Source: Pararge aegeria (Eukaryota; Arthropoda; Insecta; Lepidoptera; Nymphalidae). From it: a stretch of DNA of 64,000 nucleotides. The stretch covers positions 2,046,001 to 2,110,000 of the forward strand of contig NC_053182.1 in NCBI RefSeq assembly GCF_905163445.1. Direction: 5' to 3'. The notes under the pieces were generated by a model. It had not been told where the DNA came from. It worked only from the letters and a program-made list of their open reading frames with translations, and searched no databases. Below are positions 58,195 through 64,000 of this stretch, in pieces. The position numbers and the translations under genes are program-made. Within the stretch, counting starts at the first letter, position 1, and each line of letters starts with the position of its first letter.

Positions 58195-58492
58195 TTCCAC
58201 TAAAAGTTAGCCCTTGACTGCTAAAGTGATTATGCAGTCTTAGATGGTCTTAGCGGGCTAACCTGTTAGGGAGTATCGTAGTCATACTACTGAACGGTTT
58301 CGACGTAACATCGTACCGGAACACTAAAGTCTTTGTTGGGCAGAGTGGTAGCCACGGTCAAAGCCTCCCACCAGACCAGACCAGAGAAAATTCAGAAATG
58401 ATACATTTCTTACTTGCCCCCGCCGGAAATGAAACCCGAGACCTCTTTCTAAAATCCACAGCGCTCACCGTTGCGCCAGGGAGTTCGTCAAA
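58195..58492 (-). mobile_element. tRNA-derived SINE, family C
   Basis: ttagcgggctaacctgttag, then acatcgtaccggaacactaa and tgaaacccgagacctctttc. The A box region is cgctcaccgttgcgccaggg at the right. Confidence 0.75.
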
Positions 58493-58542
58493 AAAAGTGT
58501 CTCAAAATTAGTCATCATGCGCATTGCAAAGTAAATTGGAAA

Positions 58543-58562
58543 CCTAACCTAACCTAACCTAA
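58543..58562. repeat. Short interstitial telomere-like (CCTAA)4
   Basis: Four perfect cctaa units, the complement of the insect telomere repeat TTAGG. Confidence 0.85.
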
Positions 58563-58929
58563 ATCTGTCTATAAAATTAATGACCATCAATGAAATTATT
58601 AGGCACAGTCGCTAATTTTATTCATGACAAGCTTTCCAAAGAACAGGGTAAAATTTGAGTGGGAATACCTCAATGGCGTATTCTTCAAAGCCAAGTAGCG
58701 TCTCTATCTGGCAGAGGCGGCTTTATATTCAGATGAGCTTTCACGAGCACCGGGCCGTGACGGTCACTTTGTACAAAGCTATTCAGCGGGGTTCATGGAA
58801 ATAAAGTTATTCTGGAATAAGTGTTCCCGCAGTCAGAATATTTTTTGGCCAGCAATATTGGCGTGTTTTTACGGAACTTGGACATTTTGATTGTGGTAGC
58901 AAAAGAAAATGAGAGCTTCAAGCAATGTA

Positions 58930-59170
58930 TGTATAAATATAAATATACTATGTCAATACTCACATCGCCATCTAGTCCCAAAGTAAACGTAGCTTGTGTT
59001 ATGGGTACTAATATGATTTTATGAATAATATACGTACTTATAAAATACAGATAAACACCCAGACACTGAAAAACATTAATGTTTATCACACAAACAATTT
59101 CCGTTGTGCGAAGAGGAACCACGGCCTTCGACTTACAAAGCGAGGTAGCTGTTCATTGCGCCAATCCACC
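58930..59170 (-). mobile_element. tRNA-derived SINE, family A
   Basis: tcacatcgccatctagtccc to tgcgccaatccaccgaaaa. The B box is decayed. Confidence 0.75.
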
Positions 59171-60009
59171 GAAAAAAAAAGGAAAAAACATGTTTACACA
59201 AAAGAACCGTCCCCGTCACCGGGGAGAGCCCCTTTGTTAGAGGTAAATTAATTCGTTAACCCTAATTCAATATCAAATTTGTTATTATTAGAGAAATCGG
59301 CGGAATCGGAGAACTGGTGAAATTAAAATTAACATGATTCCTACCTTATCGACTATAGATCAAAATTATATGAATTGATTCTTAATTTGCAAATTGAAAA
59401 ATGGAATAATCTTATGGTCCTCGATATATCTCCAAAGAACGAATCAGAACAAAATCAGACCGTTTGGGGATGGTCAAAATCAAGTCCACAGGAGTCGGTT
59501 ACAGATATACAAACATAGAAACAAGTGAAGCTAATAAAAATCGCGTAAAATGAGTCCTACGGACTCAGCACTTGACTCAACATCTGTGTGGTTGCCACTA
59601 GATACAACCGCGGTATACTGAGTATGGACGTGAGACTTTTATTCGCTGATCCGATTAGGACTCGTCTGCTTATAAGCGTTTGCGTGCTTGTCGAGTTAAT
59701 CGCCGATTGTGACCAGCCGCGCGGAAGACGCGCCTTCAAAGAGAATGTCAATTTTTCCATATCGCCTTTGTATCATTCTGAATGTAGTCGATTTGGGCTT
59801 AGCATGAAAAGGGAATTAAAATTTTGTAGGTACATTTTTTAAATATCAAATCTGTATATCAGTTGATGCTTTCTGAATCTTTTGTGCTGATCGTCTTTGG
59901 TAAATTCAATTTACAGAGAAGAATGCGTGATCTATATAAAAAGCTAATTCTCTGTCGTTGCTTAAGTATGTTTTTGTATGCTAATTCTCAAGGACTAAAC
60001 TGAATTTAA

Positions 60010-60362
60010 GGTTCAAGTTGACGTCCACTGCTGGACATAGGTCTATTTATTGTAGGGCGTTTCAAACTTTACGATTCTGGGCCGCTTGTATCCAGCGGCT
60101 CCCCGCGACTCGTTTGATGTCGTCTGTCCACCTTGTTGGGGGTCGACCAACGCTGCATTTACCGGCGCGGGGTTGCCACTCCAACAGTGGCGTACACTGG
60201 GTTTGTTACCAGGGTATGCATACAGTAGGAAAAATACATGAAACGGCAAAAATTCCCCTCCAATACGACTTATGTCAAATAATTTGGGTATGCAGTGCTT
60301 TTGTGCATGTATGAAGAGCACGCCACTGCACTCCAACACATTGGAACCTCAACGTCATGTCT
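60010..60362 (-). mobile_element. RTE-type LINE ORF C-terminal remnant
   Basis: The minus strand reads LEWQPRAGKCSVGRPPTRW, then TDDIKRVAGSRWIQAAQNRK, the well-known end of lepidopteran RTE ORFs. It ends at a premature stop and is split by the MITE at 60185-60328. Confidence 0.8.
60185..60328. mobile_element. hAT-type MITE with 8-bp target-site duplication
   Basis: The 144-bp element has termini cagtggcgtac and cacgccactg. It is flanked by cactccaa at 60177-60184 and 60329-60336. Confidence 0.9.
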
Positions 60363-60549
60363 ACCGATGAGATGTAAAATTTTATTCATTTTCTGATATT
60401 GTATCTTTTGTGCCATTCATTGCTATAGATTGCTCCGAAGAGCATTGCCAATAAAAATGTTATATACGCTGTTCTCTTTATTTTTCCGTTTTCTGTTCTT
60501 TTATAATCGTGTAAGTAAAATAAAATAAATTGCGTCGTTGATTTGTCTC

Positions 60550-60815
60550 TTTTCGTCAAAAATCCCTCAGTGCCTGATGACAAAAGTCTTCGAACAGTGC
60601 GTGTTGCCAGTGATGACCTATGGCTCTGAAACATGGTCGTTAACTATGGACCTCATAAGAAGGTTCAGAGTCACTCAGCGGGCGATGGAGAGAGCTATGC
60701 TCGGAGTATCTCTACGCGATCAAATCAGAAATGTGGAGATTCGTAGAAGAACCAGAGTTACCGACATAGCTCAACGAGTCGCGAAGCTGAAGTGGCAATG
60801 GGCCGGGCACATATC
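60550..60815 (+). mobile_element. RTE-type LINE ORF fragment, opposite strand to the previous one
   Basis: Forward frame: VLPVMTYGSETWSLTMDLIR, then AMERAMLGVSLRDQIRN and AQRVAKLKWQWAGHI. It is the part of the ORF just upstream of the 60010-60362 piece but in inverse orientation. Confidence 0.85.
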
Positions 60816-61199
60816 TATATCTAAAAAAGTGACAGGAGTCACATGATTTAAATTTCGAATGTGATGTTAGGGCTGCATCTGTTTTCTTTCAGTAAACACT
60901 ATAGCAATAGTTTACTCAAAAACCATTAGCGTTTCGGTTTCACAGATAAGTCTCAGAGACAGTAAATAATGTACCTCTGAAGCTTCTGAAGTAGTATTTC
61001 GGTTTTCATTTACACGTTGTATAAGAGAGTACAATGCAGTTTGTCGGTACCATGTGGTCGATTTTTCTTGGATGGTGGTGTCGCATCAAAAATGTCAGTA
61101 ATTTTTTTTATCCCGTTTTAAAAAGTTACATAGCCCGTCACCTACAGCAGTGCGACTGTATGATTCCAGTAGGCACTATCTACATATAAAAGTGTGAAA

Positions 61200-61480
61200 T
61201 AATCAGAAATGCCTATCAAATGCCGGTCACGCTTCACCGTCGCGGCGCACAAAGGCCTCAAATTTGCACGTCGCGGCGCGTTTACGCGACATCTCGCATT
61301 CATCCCATTCAGTTGCTGTATGCGAAAAATTGCTATTATGGCGACGCCCCGGGCGCCATGACACCACGCTTTGTCCCCGGCTGACACTTTTGTAGTGGTG
61401 TTTGCGAAATCGCCGGCCATAGAGCCGTTTGAATTATATTCGGCATTGGACTCGGGCTAATTAAATCCGCAATGTGATGC
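61200..61480. other. CpG-rich segment
   Basis: tcacgcttcaccgtcgcggc, then gcacgtcgcggcgcgtttac and gacgccccgggcgccatgac. A 92-codon minus-strand frame crosses it but resembles nothing I know. Confidence 0.3.
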
Positions 61481-61519
61481 CGCTTGGCCTACCTTACCTA
61501 GCTCGTCTGTTACAAGAAA

Positions 61520-61940
61520 TGGTCATAAATTAGTGACATCTGCATATCAGAAGTCATTTGTGGGGTTGAGTATACGCTTTTATAGTATGATTCCTAAGGT
61601 AATTTTGGACCTACCAATGCATAAGTTTAAAGAATGTGTTAAAACACATTTATTACAGCGAGGTTATTATACAATTGATGAATTTCTTAATGACAAGGTT
61701 GCTTGGAAGCATCCGGCTCCGCTTTCATCTTTCATCTCTCACAAGATAAAAATAATAATTTTAAAATGTAAAATGTAAATTGTTGATATTGGAAAAGAGC
61801 AACTGCTGAGTTTCTTGCCGGCTTCTCCTCGGTAGAATCTGCCTTCCAAACCGGTGGTAGAGTCACTACACATAGACAGACTTGACGTTTCAAAAGTGCT
61901 TATATTAGGCCTACTTGAAATAAATGAATTTTGAATTTTG
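61520..61940 (+). mobile_element. LINE 3' end with ORF2 C-terminus, family E
   Basis: SFVGLSIRFYSMIPKVILDL, then KTHLLQRGYYTIDEFLNDKV and AWKHPAPLSSF. The 3' UTR has ccggtggtagagtcac and the tail tgaattttgaattttg. Confidence 0.85.
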
Positions 61941-62431
61941 GAAGCCACGTGGTGACCGCAGATCAGGGTGCCGAGTGTGAGATTTTCTATCTACATTTAG
62001 GTACTAACGTATTCGATCGCGTGAAAAGGCACAAGCCTGCATTGCGTGCACAAAATCACTGCCTACCCTAAAATTGATATATAGCTCGAATAGGAGGAGG
62101 ACTTTTGCTATTTTATTCAATTTTCGTGCCGTATGCATACCCTGCCTAAGAAACCCAGTGCACGCTACTGTCTACGATTTATATGGTATCAAAAGAGCTT
62201 CATCTAGTGACATTACAGTTTTACTATATATAATTAGATCTTTAAATACCACAAATCAAAAATTTTGAATAAAATGTTTGCCGATGTTAACATAAGTTTG
62301 TCAAACCCCTAATCTGAGGCCGCGAAATATATATATACCTAATAGATTTAATATTAATGTAGGTATACGTAGAATAAGCCAGTTTGTAAGCTGGTGGTAA
62401 TCGTAGACCCACAAGAGCTCTTTAAAATCAT

Positions 62432-62667
62432 CAGTGGCGTGCATAGAGGGCATGCACAGGAGATGCAGATTGTATAAAATGAAGAAAATCCCCAGTAAGA
62501 GTTTCCAGTAGGCTTTTTATAACTCTTACAATGCCTATTTTTAAGATTTTTAACTTAAAAATAGGCATTGTAAGAGGTATAAAAAGCCTACCTTTAAGTA
62601 TTTATAACTCGTACCTACTGGAGATTTTCTTCATTTTATATAATCTGCATACCCTGTGCATAACCTC
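62432..62667. mobile_element. Large foldback (hAT-like) MITE
   Basis: The left end is cagtggcgtgcatagagg. The two halves are inverted repeats about 110 nt long with a perfect 21-bp inner stem (62525-62545 and 62554-62574). The right end stops at taacctc, short of the expected terminal cagtggc complement. Confidence 0.8.
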
Positions 62668-62718
62668 AATTAATTAATTAATGTAAATTTCGTGAATAGC
62701 GTATTCACAGTTTTATTT

Positions 62719-62935
62719 GACGGCCGATTGGCGCAGTTTGCAGCGACCCTGCTTTCTGAGCCCAATGCCGTGTTCGATTCCCACTACTGGAAAATGTTTG
62801 TGTGATGAGCATGAATGTTTTTCAGTGTCTGGCTGTTTATCTGTATATTGTAAGTATTTATATTATTCATAAAAAAATCATCAGCTATATTAGTATCCAT
62901 CCATCCATGTGTGTATTTTCCTAGTACATATATAT
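62719..62935 (+). mobile_element. tRNA-derived SINE, family A
   Basis: gacggccgattggcgcagtt, B box gtgttcgattccc, then tcagtgtctggctgtttatc. The 3' end is shortened. Confidence 0.8.
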
Positions 62936-64000
62936 ATATTTTTTTTTTTGCGGCTGAAATAATAATGGCTGGTAGTACTTCCCGGACGAACTCTGTCATA
63001 AAAAGCTCTACTACTAGTATATAAAAAGATGTAATAATAAATAGATATGTCAAAAATATCGGTCCATCGTCATTCATGTCACGTCACACGGCCTCAGGGG
63101 TATTCAATCACAGCTTCCCACTCATTGTAGGGTTATATTTGTTTGTGACGGATGGACTCCGATCGTATTTGGTACCTCCAACGGGTCCGTTCTAAAAGGT
63201 AATTAGAATATGTTTTGGGCTGAATGTTCTCAATTCAAAGTAACTTATTAGAAAACCTGTTGATATGGGAATCGTATTAGAAAAGAAACATTATTTAAAG
63301 AAATAAAAAAAAAAAAAAAAATTGTTTCTAGCCAAATTGGTCTCCACTCAGCATCAACTACGCCTTTGGAGGCGTGTTCATATATATACATATATATATA
63401 TATGCCACAATAAATAATAAATAAAATTTAAACATAACTTATTAATTAATCTTATCCCAAACTTGCTTTATATTGCCAGCGTCTTCTTGCGCGTTTCTTT
63501 CACTTGTTTTTAATCCGACGTAAGCTGTTTATTTTTCCGGATTACAAAGTAGCCTACGCCTTTATGTCTGGACAGGACGCTGGCAATCTTCATTATGCAT
63601 ATGCTATGCTATATATATGTGCTAGATTTCATTAAGGTTTGTGTAGCTATTACTGTACAGACACTCTCCCACATTTATAATACGAGTATTTGTATGGAAT
63701 TTCTAATCATGCTGAATTTCGCACTTTTGGTAAAACCACGGTATAGCCAGAGAAGTGCAACTACTACGGACTATGTCAAAGTTAATGGGCTTTGTCCATG
63801 AATAATTAATTCCAATTATTGGTGAAAGCGAAGGTTAAAAGAAATAAATAATCAAACAATTTCATAAGTCATAAGATGTTAAACGAATTAATAAATAATA
63901 ACAAATAAGTAGTACAGTTTTTGAATTTAAAGAATTATTAATTTAATTAATTAAAAGGGGGGCTACCCTTCTTCACCCAAAACGTATTCTTATTATCTAA

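Larger units (their letters stand above)
38655..64000. other. 25-kb region without a supported gene
   Basis: I find no spliceable exons that resemble a known protein here. It is a patchwork of SINEs, LINE 3' ends, Helitron-like fragments, MITEs and palindromes (listed separately), with plain AT-rich DNA between, notably 49600-51250, 55930-58190 and 63100-64000, where I see nothing specific. It could be intergenic or lie inside a large intron of a gene whose exons are outside the window. Confidence 0.55.

Noticed and set aside
59588..59842. 84-codon plus-strand frame with MDVRLLFADPIRTRLLISVC
   Set aside because: Mildly protein-like, but overlapped by a minus-strand frame and without similarity or splice context.

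Overview
This window looks like nuclear DNA from a lepidopteran, probably a butterfly. It is AT-rich, has intron-containing genes with GT-AG splice sites, and carries many tRNA-derived SINEs, LINE 3' ends, Helitron-like pieces and foldback MITEs of the kinds common in Lepidoptera. The genus assignment is not supportable from sequence alone. No bacterial, viral or CRISPR content was seen.

Three protein-coding genes can be reconstructed. (1) At the left edge are the last two coding exons of a PABIR/FAM122-type PP2A-B55 regulator on the + strand (394-2168). Its 5' exons lie outside the window. (2) A complete cyclin B3 gene lies on the - strand (ATG at 23842, stop at 13876). It has seven coding exons whose phases all match and predicts 514 residues. 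(3) A complete PEX1 gene (peroxisomal AAA+ ATPase) lies on the + strand (ATG at 24730, stop at 38654). It has thirteen coding exons, all in phase, and predicts 980 residues. Cyclin B3 and PEX1 are head-to-head with 887 bp between their start codons, so they probably share a promoter region. PABIR and cyclin B3 are tail-to-tail across an 11.7 kb spacer that is unusually poor in recognisable repeats.

Layout: 1-2168, PABIR 3' exons with a repeat-filled intron; 2169-13875, convergent spacer; 13876-23842, cyclin B3; 23843-24729, divergent promoter region; 24730-38654, PEX1 with introns packed with SINE, LINE and MITE insertions; 38655-64000, about 25 kb with no gene I can support. That last part holds a diverged tandem repeat just 3' of PEX1, nested transposons, several long perfect or near-perfect palindromes and a few CpG-rich islets that could be regulatory.

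Two of the genes bear on PP2A-B55 and mitosis: the PABIR family inhibits PP2A-B55, and cyclin B3 drives Cdk1 and anaphase. This is probably chance linkage. PEX1 works with PEX6 in recycling the PEX5 receptor and is linked to cyclin B3 only through the shared promoter region. I found no clear evidence of a new multi-gene system. The best candidates for novelty are a MITE abutting a PEX1 splice acceptor, the long palindromes (10385-10452, 48951-49058, 62432-62667), the 178-bp tandem duplication in a cyclin B3 intron, and the inverted RTE remnant carrying a hAT-type MITE with an intact target-site duplication.
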